Positions 1 to 12,792 of a DNA stretch of 64,000 bases are shown one piece after another. The notes below the pieces were generated by a model. The model worked only from the letters and a program-made list of their open reading frames with translations. It searched no databases and was not told the DNA's origin. A program made the position numbers and the translations under genes. The stretch comes from Amoebidium appalachense (Eukaryota; Ichthyosporea), in assembly GCA_963693365.1 (NCBI GenBank), contig CAVNZM010000014.1:4464001-4528000 (forward strand), read 5' to 3'. Position 1 is the stretch's first letter, and each line of letters begins with the position of its first letter.

Positions 1-699
1 CATGCATGGCGGCATAAACTTTCACTAAGGTAAACATACGTCTTCATACTCCAACACTGTACATAGATGCCACAAAATTAAAGCAAGCACTGTACATATA
101 CATATCAGAGCACTGTGTGCATTGTGTGCATGCATGCCTGCTGGAACTCACACCAATAATAACGGCTACTTATAATCTATTCGCCATTAACACGTGCCCG
201 CAGCCGATACCACGTGCACACTGTGCATGCATGGTGGGCGGCCCGGCCTTATACATCATACGGCACGATATGTACACGGCCAGTGCTCTATACATGATTG
301 ATCCCCCCCCCCCCCCCCCCCCCCCCTCTATACAGGTGTCTGTGTGTGCGTGCACACGTACGTATATACGTCTCGGTCCAACGACCATGTGTGCATGTGT
401 GTGCACGTATACACGTGGCAAACACGTGCACAGTGCCACCCTTCATGTGCTGTGGCCACACTAGTGTCAAACGGGGTGTGTGGCACTGTTTTGAGGTGTG
501 CCGTGCTGCCCCCCATGCACAGGCCCAGGGCGCCTGCAGCCACCTGCCTGGGGGCCTGCCCCAGCCATGCCGCCTGCCTAGCACCCAGTCTGCCCCTGTA
601 CGTGCACATATGAATCATCAGCAAACATGACTTAATCTTCTCCCCACGGCTTAGCTACCTCCCCCACCCCCCTCAAAAAAAAAAAACAAAAAAAACAAA

Positions 700-740
<41 letters not shown>

Positions 741-947
741 ACACACACACACCCGCCCGCCCACCACCCTTACCCCCAACCCTCTTCTTCTTGCCTTGGC
801 CGCCGCCTCCATACCTCGAAGAGCAAACAGAAAAGAAGAAAAACATACGAACAAACTGCATCGCTTGAATTGCAAAGCGATCATCCTAAACCTTACATTA
901 TCGTGCCCTCAATAACCCCTACACTAGAGCCTCTCCACTGCACCCAC
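1..947. other. 3' flank of the CBM21 gene, no gene seen
   Basis: This stretch lies downstream of the minus-strand CBM21 gene. It holds a C-run at about 302-327, a (CA)n tract at about 703-742 and CACGTG/TGCATG-rich sequence. The open frames here are low-complexity and overlap on both strands, with no family resemblance. The 3' UTR and poly(A) site of the CBM21 gene should lie here, but I see no clear AATAAA on the minus strand close to the stop. Confidence 0.5.
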
Positions 948-2135
948 CTATGATGTCCTTGACACGTGGTAGTTCTTGCCAAAGTTGCTGTCCCAGAACT
1001 CCCTCCCTGCCGTCTGCAACCCACTACCTGTCAAATATCTCATATAGAGAGGAATACATCGCTGTTCATTGCCGTGCAAACATGTGAAGCATGCAGAATT
1101 GCACCTTAAGAGTCGCAAGGCGGGGAGGTGTGTGTGTATGGTTGTGTGTGTTTGGGTGGGTGGGTGTGGGGGGGAGGGGGGGAGGGGAGACTCAAGACAA
1201 ATTACGTGTTCAGATTTCCATAGTGGACTTGTGTGTGTGTGCATGTGTGTGTGTGTGTGTGTTTGTGCAAATATGTGTGTGTGTGTGTGTGTATTTTGTG
1301 CGTGTACGTGTGGGGTGTATGTGTGCGCGTGGGGGTATACGTGCGTGTGCACACATGCAAAGCACACGCGCGGGTGCAACACAAACATACACACACCCCC
1401 ATCAATAAGCATACTCATGCACACCCCTGTTCACATGCACCTGCACTACACTCAAGCCATTCACATGGCATACTCCCCTCCCCACCCCCCCCCCACCCCC
1501 CCCCCCTCCCCTCTCCCCTTCCCACCCGCACCCACACACACTGTGGCACAGCCATGCACACCCACACCCAGCCACCCACCTGGTATCTGACAGCCAGTTG
1601 CACTGCTGGTGCGTTGCCCACATCCAGTGTGAAGTACCACGTCTCATTGCCTGTGCACACACCTTTAGCACACCGCAACAGCATGCTTGGAATAGGGAGA
1701 TAGAAAGAAAAAACCTTCAGAAGGTGAACATGGAGAAAAAGGAGCAAAACGAACACCAGCAAACAGAGGGAAGGAAACAGTGGCTAGGGAAGGGAAGGAG
1801 ATTTTGGCAAAGGGAGGGAAGCAAACAGTGGCAATGAAGGGAAGGGCACTATAGCACACAGGTGTTAAACATCAGACAAAAGTCCCACCAGACCACCTTT
1901 ACTGTGTGCAGGGCATTGGATTTACCTCCGTTGATGGTGTTTGGGTTATTTGCGCTGCTGTACCAGGACATCCACTGATCCTTGGAGTACCGCGCTGCAG
2001 CCGTGCGCACCGTGGCCCAGTTGTCCACCGTGTACACAACATCCACACGCTGAACCAGACACTCAGTAAACACCATGCCCGTCTCCCCCTTCCCCCCCCC
2101 CCCCCCTCTTCCCGTCCCCCACTCCCATTCTCCCC

Positions 2136-2166
<31 letters not shown>

Positions 2167-2674
2167 ACACGCCCCACCATCACCACCACCACCTGCTGCG
2201 CACATATTCCCATGTGGCACACTAACATGTGCCTCTATGCATGTGTGCCTGCCTCCAGTTTATGTGCCTGTCCGGCCCGCGTGTACGTGTGCATATGGCC
2301 ACATGTGCATGCGCCCATGTGTGGCTGTGCACGTATGTGGATGCACACGTGCTCGATGTGTGACTGTGTGCACGTGCTCTATGTGTGGATGTGTGCCTAT
2401 GCTCCGTGTGTGGCTGCGTGCACGTGTACAATGGGTGGCTGTGCCATGTCTGGGGCATACCTTATCCACGGCCAGGTTTTTGAGCACCACGTATCCCCCC
2501 AGTTGCGTCTGTCCCCCGTGTCAGCATCAGAACAGCATAGCACGACATCCACGTGCACACACGGCTAGCTGTCCACCAAGCAATGCCTAACCAATCATCT
2601 GGCTACATTCTATACATCCATACATGGACGTAACCACAAGCACGTGTACATGAAACGAACCTATACTCCCCCCC

Positions 2675-2705
<31 letters not shown>

Positions 2706-2723
2706 AAAAGATAAGATAAAAAT

Positions 2724-2785
<62 letters not shown>

Positions 2786-2901
2786 TCACCTCGTCCGGCC
2801 TCAGTGTTGGGCCTGTTCTGTTGAGGGGTGTGAGGTAGTGCACGTTGTCGTAGTACAGAATCCTGCTCCCACACAGTCAGCTTGATTGCTAACACCTGTA
2901 A

Positions 2902-2939
<38 letters not shown>

Positions 2940-3696
2940 TTTCGGGGCGCCCCAAAAACACACACACACAATACACACATACAAGCCCTTTCCCTCCCCC
3001 AACCACCATGCCTATTCAGCCCCCCCCCCCCCCCCCCCTCCCCTCCCCCTCCCTCCCTTCTTCCCCCCCTCCCCCCCCCCCCCCCCCCCCCCCATCCCGA
3101 ACTCCCCAAATAGTGCAAAACCACTACAATGACCTCCACAAACACAAAACACAAACTCATGTAGGGAGGTGAAAGCAGCCACAGGCAAACAAGCACAAGC
3201 AACATCCAGCATGGTATGATAAAGGGGGTGGGGGTGGGGTGGGCGGTGGGGTGTGTGTGTGTGTGTGGGGGGGGGGGGGGGGTTTGAATGGGTCATAAAG
3301 TACGAAGTACACAAGAACAACGGATACCAGGGGGAGGGTAACACGTACTCTCCACAATCCAATGGAATGGTATAGAACATCTTTAGAAAGTCATCCACAA
3401 AACCTGCAACCCATATGCGGTCAGTGGATGTTCGTGCAAGCGTGTTCTGGGTATAAGTTTAAGGGAACCCCCGAGACATACGAAGCATAGGCAATTTTTT
3501 ATTGAGACACCAACAAAAAACTTTTTCGGGAGAGGGGAAGGGGGCCAAGATATGGTAGGTTTGATTATGTCAGCCTGCCTATTCCTAATGCATGAACACA
3601 GTGTCAATCAGTCGGGTTCCATGTGTGTTTTAGGTCCAATCTCGTTAATGGTGGCCATGGTCGCGCCCAGCACGTGTTGGCAATTGTCCATGTGCA

Positions 3697-3767
<71 letters not shown>

Positions 3768-4447
3768 ATAAGTATGTGTGAAGGCGTGAGTGTGTGTTTT
3801 TGTACGTGCATCCCTGCATCCCTGTGCAGGTAGGTGTATGTGCAGTTGGGCTTCAGCAAGAGATGGGATGACCAAAAAACTGGACTCCTCCCCTCCCCCC
3901 CTTCCCCCACATCCTGCCACCCGCTCCGTCTCTCTCAGTATATGGAAGAGGGCGGGCGCCGTGCACGCAAACCTACATGCTGAGAGTGAATGTAGCAGCG
4001 ATTTGTGTGTGTGTGTGCAAGGTTACAGGTGCATGTGTGTTTAGATGTGTGCAGGGTTGCATTTGATGGTGTGTGTGTGTATGTGTGCGGGGTTGCATTT
4101 GATGATGTGTGTGTGTATGTGTGCGGGGTTGCATTTGATGATGTGTGTGTGTATGTGTGCGAGGTTGCATTTGATGACGTGTGTGTGTATGTGTGCGGGG
4201 TTGCATTTGATGATGTGTGTGTGTATGTGTGCAGGGTTGCATTTGATGATGTGTGTTTAGATGTGTGCAGGGTTGCACGTACACTTCCCGTCGTCGGAGT
4301 TTCTAACCACTACGGATACCCGGTCCAGTCGTGTTGGCCTAAACCGCAACTGCTCAGCCCGTCAGTCACCACACCTTCTAACTGATTACCTGCCTACGCA
4401 ACTCTCAAGTTCTCGGCCCACGGCCCAAACGATAGAGAAATCCTCCC

Positions 4448-4503
<56 letters not shown>

Positions 4504-6574
4504 ACCCCCAAAAAAAAAAAGAAGAAGAAGAAGAAGAAGCAAAAGGAAAGGTAAAGAAAAGAAGGAAAGCAAAGGAAAGCAAAGGAAAGCAAAGGAAAAA
4601 GAAAAGAAGAAGGAGAAAAAGAGACAATTTTTTCCCCTGCTCCCAAAGCAACAGATGAATAACCCGAGGACAGTCCATGCATGAACACAACAGCAATTAT
4701 TAAAACACTAAACATAAATTGGTGACCGACCCACCCAACCACTCGCCCTTTCTCATGCCCCCCTTCCCCCCCCCCCCCCCCCCCCCTCCTCCCCCCCAGA
4801 AAAACCTTGTCCCCCCCCCCCCCCCTTTTTTCATGCGCACACCTGGGATGCGAATTTGTGGAACTGTTCCCAATCTAGACACCAGCGCTCCAGTGATGGG
4901 TCCCCCGTGGGCTCCATAAACTTGAACTCTCCACAGAAGTCCGCACTGCACCCATCCATCAGTTCCCACCAGTAAACTCGCCTCTGCCCCCTGAACTGAC
5001 CCTGCAGCAATTAACTTTCTAAGCCGAGTGTGGCAGTCCACACAGTCACCCGCTTAATCCCCCCAGATAACTGAAAACATCTCAGACTGTCTTTGGCTCC
5101 ATAAACGCTGCACCCTCCTTAGCCAAATTCGCTCCGCTCTCAACCCACTATTGCCCCCCTCCCCCCCCCCCCCCCCCCCGCGCCCTCTTCCCCGCTTTCC
5201 CCTCCCCTCGAGTTGCTTTCCTCGACCCCACCTATACAGACCAAGTGAGCACACACCCCCACCAACACACAGCACACAACACAGGGACATATGCAAGCAC
5301 GGCCACATATAAATCCCACCCCGCCAGTGCCGATGAAGTGAAATAACATGTAAACTACACCTAAAGTGCCACATCCAGCACCCGAAAGCAGGCCGTGATG
5401 CACCAGCGTTTTGCAGGTACCCTACCCCCCCCCCCCCCCCCCCCCCCCGGGTGGCCAGGCCCTTTCCTCCCGCCACCCTCTCCACCGTACCCCTTGCGCC
5501 CTGCAGGCCCCCTTCTCCCATCTCCGCCCCCAACCGCCCTCGACACACCAACACATGCCTTCCCACCCCGAACCCCCAGGAAACACTCACTATCCATCTT
5601 GGTCGTCCCTTGCCTCTCCAAACATCAAAACACGTTTCCGCTCCCCCACCGGCCCCACCTGCAACCCATGTTGTTATCGTCAATCAAACCGATTCAAGCA
5701 TGCATCAATATAAACTAAAAGATCTCAAAACTTACTGATAATGGTCTGTTGTTCTGTGATTATTGCCGTCAGCGAAAGTCTAGCTGAGAAGCTCAACACT
5801 ATCCTTTCCAGATCCCAACCCCGTCGAGAGTCCCGCTGAAGTCCGGTAACATGGAACCTCCTCACCTCCCACAGGCAACACACCACGAAGAAAGCGTGTG
5901 TGTGCACTTTTGGGATAGCCACATACGCAACACAGACACCGTCTATGCCATGCTGCACAGATCCACTTTCCACCGTACCCCTCTAGCACTCCAGCACTAC
6001 AGTAAGCCGGTACAGCCCTTGAACCAAGCAAAGTCTGCCCAGCATTCCCCTCTAAATCTCCCTCCACCACTACCCCCTCACAACTCCCACACTTGAAGTA
6101 AGACCAATGGAAACACCACACACACACACAACACATACACACGAAAAAAAACACGAGCACAGCCAGGACTCAAAAGGGTAGCAAATGGTGCAAGGCACCT
6201 ACGACCCACACATTGCTAAGGCACCGTGACAGTGCTATACACACGTCGTTAACAGCACCTTCACAAAACTCCGCATCACCACACCCAACCCAAATCTACC
6301 TCAAAAAAGCGCATAGTATCGCAAAGACCTTCATCTCTGCCACCCATAACGTTCCCCCCTCCCTCCCTCCCCCTCCCCCCTTCCCTCGACCCCTCGCCCC
6401 CTCCCCTCCTCCTCCCCCCCCTTCCCCCCCCCCCCCCCCCCCCCGCCCCCTCTTCTCCAGATCTCGTTAAGCACACATACACACCAGCGCATCTGCCGAA
6501 AAGCTGTAAGTGTGCTGGCCGTAGCGCCTGGTGGTGGTGGCGTGGACGCTCCACAGGCGGATGGGTTGGCTCAT
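948..6574 (-). CDS. CBM21 domain protein, possible glycogen-targeting PP1 regulatory subunit (PPP1R3-like)
   Basis: Eleven exons give about 290 aa: 6485-6574, 5736-5835, 5591-5658, 4843-5001, 4320-4338 (a 19-nt microexon, least certain), 3349-3403, 2790-2862, 2461-2508, 1926-2049, 1580-1650, 948-1013. All phases agree. The start is ATG at 6574 (MSQPIRLWSVHATTTRRYG). Residues about 190-285 form a CBM21 domain: GYVVLKNLAVDK, then VDVVYTVDNWATVR, a WYFTLDV strand, and the signature FWDSNFGKNYHV close to the stop. In animals and fungi this domain binds glycogen or starch, usually in PP1 targeting subunits, which are also near 290 aa. A candidate PP1-docking motif of RVxF/W type is RRVYW in exon 4. 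The N-terminal half resembles nothing I recognise. The carbohydrate-binding fold is well supported; the PP1 role is inference. Confidence 0.7.
4049..4276. repeat. 36-bp minisatellite, about six copies
   Basis: The phrase TTGCATTTGATGATG recurs with a 36-bp period (for example 4057 and 4093), separated by (TG)n and TATGTGTGCGGGG. It lies in a CBM21-gene intron, between the 19-nt microexon and the exon at 3349-3403. Copies differ by only one or two bases, so the array is recent. The period is a multiple of three, so the array stays open in one frame, but its low complexity and intronic position argue against coding. Confidence 0.9.
4449..4503. repeat. Poly(C) run of about 55 nt leading into poly(A)
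   Basis: This is an uninterrupted C-run on the plus strand, followed by CACCCCC, A-rich and (GAA)n sequence and then GGAAAGCAAA-type repeats up to about 4600. It lies in an intron of the CBM21 gene, so the transcript carries G. The C(n)A(n) order recurs many times in the window. Confidence 0.95.
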
Positions 6575-6960
6575 GGCCTCTGTATGTGCTGGGCCAGGCT
6601 CGGATAGCACTGCCCACCCCCTACCATACCCCTACAAGTCCAACCAACCCCTTTGCTTGCTCCTCCATAGAGTTTGATGTTATTACCATTAGTGTTCTTC
6701 CTCCTGCGCGCGTTTTTCCTCGCCACAGCGCACAACCGGTTCACTAGGCACTGGGCTATATCCCTCCTCTTTCCTCCCGTGCTTTTCCCGTTAAACTCTC
6801 TCCGTTCACTCTCTCTTGGGGCAACACTGCTGACATACGTTAGAGTCACGTTGAAGTGTGCGGGCGGCGGCCGCAGGAATCATATCATATGATCAGTCCA
6901 GCCAGAATTTTTTAAATTATTAGCTGCCAAATATGGCAAGTGCGCCAGTTCACACCATGA

Positions 6961-7925
6961 CGACCAATCAAATAGCGCTGGTGCATGTGACCAAAATACT
7001 TCCACCAATCAAAACGGCGTGCCTTGTAACACATCGATCTGGCGGTCACGTTCAAAGATCAGGTGCACGGCCATCTTGAACAGTTGCATGAACGGCCCGT
7101 GTCAGTTACCCAACAAACACGTGTGCACGTGTTGTGTGGCGTTTGCACCAAAGTATGACTCATACTGCTATACACGGTGTCATGAAATATACCAAATAGT
7201 GGGTACTAATAGTAGAATACCAAAAATATGGCTCTTTATCCTTATTTCCACAATTTTCATTGTGGTCCAGACTATGTCTTCAACAATCTATATAATAGTT
7301 GTTGCAGGGTTGCTGTGCTGGTTCACCATAGCTATGCAAAATGAGCTCAATGGCTACGGCGAGGCTCGGCGCTCGCCCCGGCTTGGCTCGTTTTTCTCGC
7401 CTCGCCATGGCCAGGACCATCCGGTATCTTCGAACGATCGCACTTGAATCTCGTGTTTTGGCGTCACGAAGCGGAATACATCGCTCCAGCGAACAGTATC
7501 GTGTTGCAGATCTAGGTAGAAAAGATGATTGGCAGACGATCACATGTTTTATAGATCCATGCGCCTGCGCTTTCTATGATTTAATTCATTAAAGTTCCCG
7601 TGGCCAATCAGCAATGTACAATTGTCGACAGGTGATCTAACGCTAAATGCACCAATCACATAATGCCATTTGCGATTACATGTCACCAGGAGCTTTTGCT
7701 CGGTAAGGCTTTGCTTTTTTCCCAAGGCTTTTGATTGGCCAAGAGGACCGAAGCTCTCCTAGATCCGGTTAGATTGGCGCACCTGATTGGTGCCGTGATC
7801 CATCTAGTACGATTTTATTAGCCCTTCAAAGATAGTCGGTGATGTACCCCCTCTGCACTGGCCCCTTTAACGATTGGTAAACGCTTTTTGGTAAAAAATG
7901 AGGACGCTATAGGCCAATCATCGCC
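6961..7925. promoter_or_regulatory. Cluster of CCAAT boxes (CCAATCA / TGATTGG)
   Basis: Nine CCAAT or ATTGG pentamers lie within about 1 kb, mostly as CCAATCA or its reverse complement: near 6963, 7004, 7603, 7652, 7732, 7772, 7783, 7874 and 7913. CCAAT is the known binding site of NF-Y-type factors in eukaryotic promoters. The cluster lies upstream of the CBM21 gene. Its use as a promoter or enhancer is inference; a dispersed repeat family could also carry the motif. Confidence 0.4.
7019..7447 (+). CDS. Unassigned ORF of 142 codons with a hydrophobic stretch
   Basis: This is a single-exon open frame in the low-repeat island. It has Cys-rich N-terminal sequence and two adjacent hydrophobic stretches at residues about 70-107 (IWLFILISTIFIVV, then IYIIVVAGLLCWF). 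The charged tail (GEARRSPRLGS) follows. I recognise no family. Shorter frames overlap it on both strands. It could be a chance frame in unique DNA, and I would not treat it as a gene without transcript evidence. Confidence 0.15.
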   Translation: MPCNTSIWRSRSKIRCTAILNSCMNGPCQLPNKHVCTCCVAFAPKYDSYCYTRCHEIYQIVGTNSRIPKIWLFILISTIFIVVQTMSSTIYIIVVAGLLCWFTIAMQNELNGYGEARRSPRLGSFFSPRHGQDHPVSSNDRT

Positions 7926-9139
7926 GGAATCTCAGTTTAAAGTTCTTGCCGAATAAGCGTTCTGTTGGTTGTAAACTTTATGAATACATATTTATAATTT
8001 ATACCGAAATAAGTGATTGTGGCACCCATTTTTTTGTGATCCGCTCGGATAATCGCATATACTGTTCCCCAATTTTGCGCCCCGACACTGACTTCACGTA
8101 CGTGCGTCGCGGGTGCCTTTTGGGACAGTCGGTTTGGTTTTTTTTTGCTGATAATACCCATATTTTTTAATTAATTAGGTTTTTGATACATGTATACAGC
8201 AACTATGTTTTAGCATTGATATATTTACATGTATTTGTTATGGTTTTTGCGGGCATTGTTGTTCAGGCCCCATCTGGTTACCAAGCTGGTTACCGAGAGC
8301 CTGTGCCAGATCGGAAAATGTGCGTGTACTCAGATCTGCACTGTGAGTGTGTGGTGTGTGCGTGCGTGCGTGCGTGCACGGGTGTACTTTGTTGTGTCAC
8401 ACACCTGTGGGCATGTGGGCCGAATTCAATTATGTGCCACGATTGAGTACTGCATTTGCGGTCAGCGCGTACAGTAGATAGAGTATAACACCGTGCGGAA
8501 CGGACTTCTGTACTAAGTGAATTTATTGACTGTTCCGGTGCCTGGCTCAGCCTTGAACACCGATGCTATCACAATTGCCACGACACACGGAGAGTAAAAA
8601 TGGCGCTCACGAGAGCGTGCTGCATTCATTCCTGGCCCACACATGCCACGCCGAGCAGATATCTTGTCTAGTCCACCAATAGATGTTACAGTATGTACAA
8701 TGCATGCAAGGAGTCATTCGCCTGGCTTCAGCCACTGGGAGTCCCCTAATCCCCTCCTAAGAAAGTCCTGTGAAGACAAACACACAAACACAAAAACACA
8801 AACGAATTAAGAAAACAAAACAAAAGAAATAAAATGAATCCAGAGGGTTGGGAGGAACTTGAAATTAAAAGGTAAACGCTGTCACACAGAGCTGACACCT
8901 AACTCTAGTAACATTGTTGCGACAAAGCTGTACTCACCGGGACCACCCTTCAAATATTATGCAACAATCACAAATAGGTGGTGCAGGGAACAAATATGTT
9001 CTACGATAAAAAAATCCTGTTCATTGAAAAGAACGCAGGAAAAAATGGGCGAAAATGACCCCCTCCTCATTAAAGAGAAGGCAGGCCCACACCCTCCAGC
9101 TGAGCCTTGATCTCCCCATCGTCCACATAGCCCCTAAGC

Positions 9140-9375
9140 CTACACAGTGTCATCTGCATCCACCTGTTCTTAGCCCCTGCATCCCAAACGGAAAGGGCAT
9201 GCTGACTCTGCCCCCTCCCCCCCCTCCCCCCCCCCCCCCCCCCCGGCCCCCCCCTCTCCCCTCCCCCCTCCCCAGACCCAACCCCAGGAACTCGTACACA
9301 CACACACACACATACTCACAAGCAAAAGTGACTACATAACACCTGAGGAAGATGCACGAATGAACGATGAGGAAG

Positions 9376-9425
<50 letters not shown>

Positions 9426-9814
9426 AAAACCACCACGCCGAGGACCCAACAAACAGAATGGGGTTCGAGAACACACAAATCGCATGGGCTTTTAAGTTCA
9501 CGAGCTGAAGTGTGTGTCGTGTGCATGCACCGCGCGATGCACAAGGGAGGGGGAGGGAGGGGGCACTGACCGTGATACCACCAAGATGTGTCTTTCGGGG
9601 ACTTCTTTGCTCTCACCACGTATGAGTCGTTGTCTGGTGGCCGTTTCTGAAGCGCGACAGGGCTGGAGTCAGCACAGGCACACAGGCCATGGCCAAACAC
9701 CGTACGGTGCCAATAATCGCCCCGGCACTAGAGTGATCGCGAACAATCACACACGCACCACCCACACACGTAACATAACAAAAATAAAACCAACACGATT
9801 ACATGTACGCACAA

Positions 9815-9847
<33 letters not shown>

Positions 9848-10312
9848 TTTTTACCCACAACCCCCTTTTTTTTCACCCCGGGAGAGAGGGGGGGGGGGGG
9901 GGGATAAAGAAAGGAAAGGAGAGAAAGCAACAAAGGAGGCAAGGACGGGGGGATATGGGGGAGCACACATATATACACACGCCTACACCCACACACAACC
10001 ACGTACGCACACATGCCCTCACGCACCAACACAAACACACACGGATGCGCACACAACCCCATTCGTATTAGCGGATCACAGTGAGACGCAAGCCTTCAAG
10101 GTGGTCCCACCCAGACGGTATCATGGTAACCTATCCTCTCATCCATCCCCCCCCCCTCCCCCCCCCCCCCCCCCCCCCTCTCCCACCTCCTGAGCATACA
10201 TCTCTTTCAGTTTCAAACACTCCACATCCATCAAACCTCGACAGCCACGTCTACTCACCCACACCCACCCACGCCCACACCCACACCCACATTCCCCACC
10301 ACATACACATCC

Positions 10313-10348
<36 letters not shown>

Positions 10349-10632
10349 ACCCACCCACACCCACATTAACCACCCACATACCGGCCCACACCCGCACCCG
10401 CACCCACCCACCTTCTCTGTAGCACTGCTCAGCATGCTTAGAATGCTCAAGCAGATGGACTGCACGGACAGAGCTGGGCTCCAGTGCTGGTACAGAATGT
10501 TGAGGCAGATGTGCCCGTTGCTGCCCAAACTCCCGTCAGAGCTGATTATAAATAACATAAAATACAAAACAAAATAAAACTACGGTGATAAAATGTAAAA
10601 ATAGAAGAAGGTGAGGAAAGGGGGAAAAAAAA

Positions 10633-10666
<34 letters not shown>

Positions 10667-11060
10667 GTGCAGGCAGCCCATCATAAACAGGAGAAGAAGA
10701 CAAAAACAAAATGTCACTGGCAGCATGATATTACAGTTTAAAAGAGATGACACAAACACACACACGAAAACACTTTCTGATCCCCTCCGCCCAAACACAA
10801 GTTACTAAGTGCCTTTGGGAGTATTCTCCCTCACCAGCCGCACACGCACTAGCCTTCGTGCGCACTAGAAACGGGGGGCAAAAAAGAAAGAAAAACACTA
10901 CTAGACAGATTGGCTGGCTGGTGTTCAAGAAAAACTGTTTCCTTCAAGAAAAAACATGCCAGATGTGGCAGGGAGATGAAGAAGGAAGCCCCCCCCCCCC
11001 CCCCCCCCCCCCCCCCCCTTTTCTCTTTCTCTTTTTTTTCATTTTTCATTTTTTTTTTTT

Positions 11061-11103
<43 letters not shown>

Positions 11104-11279
11104 TGATACCCGTATATGTGGTGGTGCACGGGGATATTCTGGCCCACAAACACCACCTGGTTGGGCCCCTGTCAGCTCATACTCGAGCCAGCAGGCAGCC
11201 ACTTACACTATATTAACCTCAGCACCAGACACCACTCTGTTCTGTGCTTGCCGGCCACCCCAATACATCATATAGAAAG

Positions 11280-11314
<35 letters not shown>

Positions 11315-11617
11315 CCCCCCAGCGATCTCCTCCGGATACATCACATAGCTACCGTAGGTCGGTACCCCCCCCCCTCCCCCCCCCCCCCCCCCACACACAC
11401 ACATACCCCCCCAAACACCCCCTCCTCCCCACATACACCCACCCAACCACTTACATACCCCACTCACGTACCCAACATACACACACACACACACACACAG
11501 TCCTATACCAGTTTCTCACTTAGTCAATGCAATGTATATCATATCGGCCTTTGCTGCTCAACTGCCCCTCAGCCCGCACATCCAAACAGATGGTAACCAC
11601 ATCCTGACATATCACCG

Positions 11618-11651
<34 letters not shown>

Positions 11652-12644
11652 CGCTCCCCCCTCCACCCCACAGAAAAAAAAGGTGATTAAAAAACCCCAT
11701 TAAACTACGGCCCTGCAACACTCACGCACGCACGCACATGCCAGGCACGCACCTCTGGGGCCTCAAAGGGGTACTTGCTGCCAAACTTGATCTGCAGCGT
11801 GTACTTCTCCCCCGCATACAGTGTGCCTGCGCACCCATACACCAACATCAACACACCAGACCACATCACACCACACTCCCTACAGCCAAACCACCAAAGC
11901 GCTCACTGTAGGCCCTTTCTCTCCTCTCTACACGTAACTCTTTCTAACCCCCCTTCTAGTTTTTGCTCACTGGTTACTCGCCTTGTATGCACTGTTTCGA
12001 GCTGAGACCCTGGATGCCTACCCCCCTCCCCCTCCCCCCTCTCCTCCCTCCCCCCTAATGGGCCGGATCTCAGGGAACTCCACACTTCGAACTAAGTCCA
12101 CTAACGAGGGAGCACGAGCAAAAACTATAAGAGGATAGACAGAATAAAGTGTGGAGAGGAGAGAGGCCCTACAGCTATTGAAAACCAAAGAACCACGAAT
12201 CAACCCCATGTTCCATAAAAGAAAATGAGAACATCACGATGTGGTGTGATTGAAACCCGAACGTACAGCCGTAGGCAGGGAGAAGCACACTAATACAGGA
12301 AGGCTTTTAAAAGCGGAGGACAAGAAGGGGCAGAGCGGCAGAAATACGGCAGAGGGGCAGCAAAATCTCTCTCTTCGTGTGTTGTGAGTGTGTGGGGTGG
12401 GGTGGAGTGGGGGGTGGAGGGGGGGGGGGGGGGGGAGGGACGGAGTGGGGAGGTGGCAAAGGTGGCAAAGGTATTGATATACACACACACAAGAAGAAGA
12501 AACACTAGGAAAAGGCTTTCATAAACAGAGGTGGGACAGGCGATGGATAGAGCACAAAGAGGAGCAGAGCATCAAGGCAGCCTCTAAAACAGGGAGTGGT
12601 GGGCAACATACCTTCAGCACCAACGATGTCTATCAACCAGCTGT

Positions 12645-12685
<41 letters not shown>

Positions 12686-12739
12686 CACGCGCGCGCACAC
12701 ACATGCGAGTGTGAGTGTGAGTGTGAGTGTGAGTGTTGA

Positions 12740-12792
<53 letters not shown>

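Larger units (their letters stand above)
6575..9139. other. Intergenic region between UBE2W and the CBM21 gene, with a low-repeat island
   Basis: The part next to 6574 should hold the CBM21 promoter. From about 6650 to 8860 the DNA is unusual for this window: it has almost no homopolymers, balanced composition and repeated CCAAT/ATTGG motifs. A minus-strand AATAAA (TTTATT at 8522-8527) could be the UBE2W poly(A) signal, though it is about 600 bp past the stop. No convincing exon chain was found. Confidence 0.5.

Noticed and set aside
3600-3690. Frame DNCQHVLGATMATINEIG as a further CBM21-gene exon
   Set aside because: The only upstream sequence is a long (CA)n tract without a usable AG in the right phase.
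3552-3833. Open frames encoding (Thr-His)n, (Cys-Val)n, poly-Pro or poly-Gly, here and in many similar places
   Set aside because: They are translations of (CA/TG)n and C/G runs, open on both strands at once, with no start context, splice logic or family similarity.
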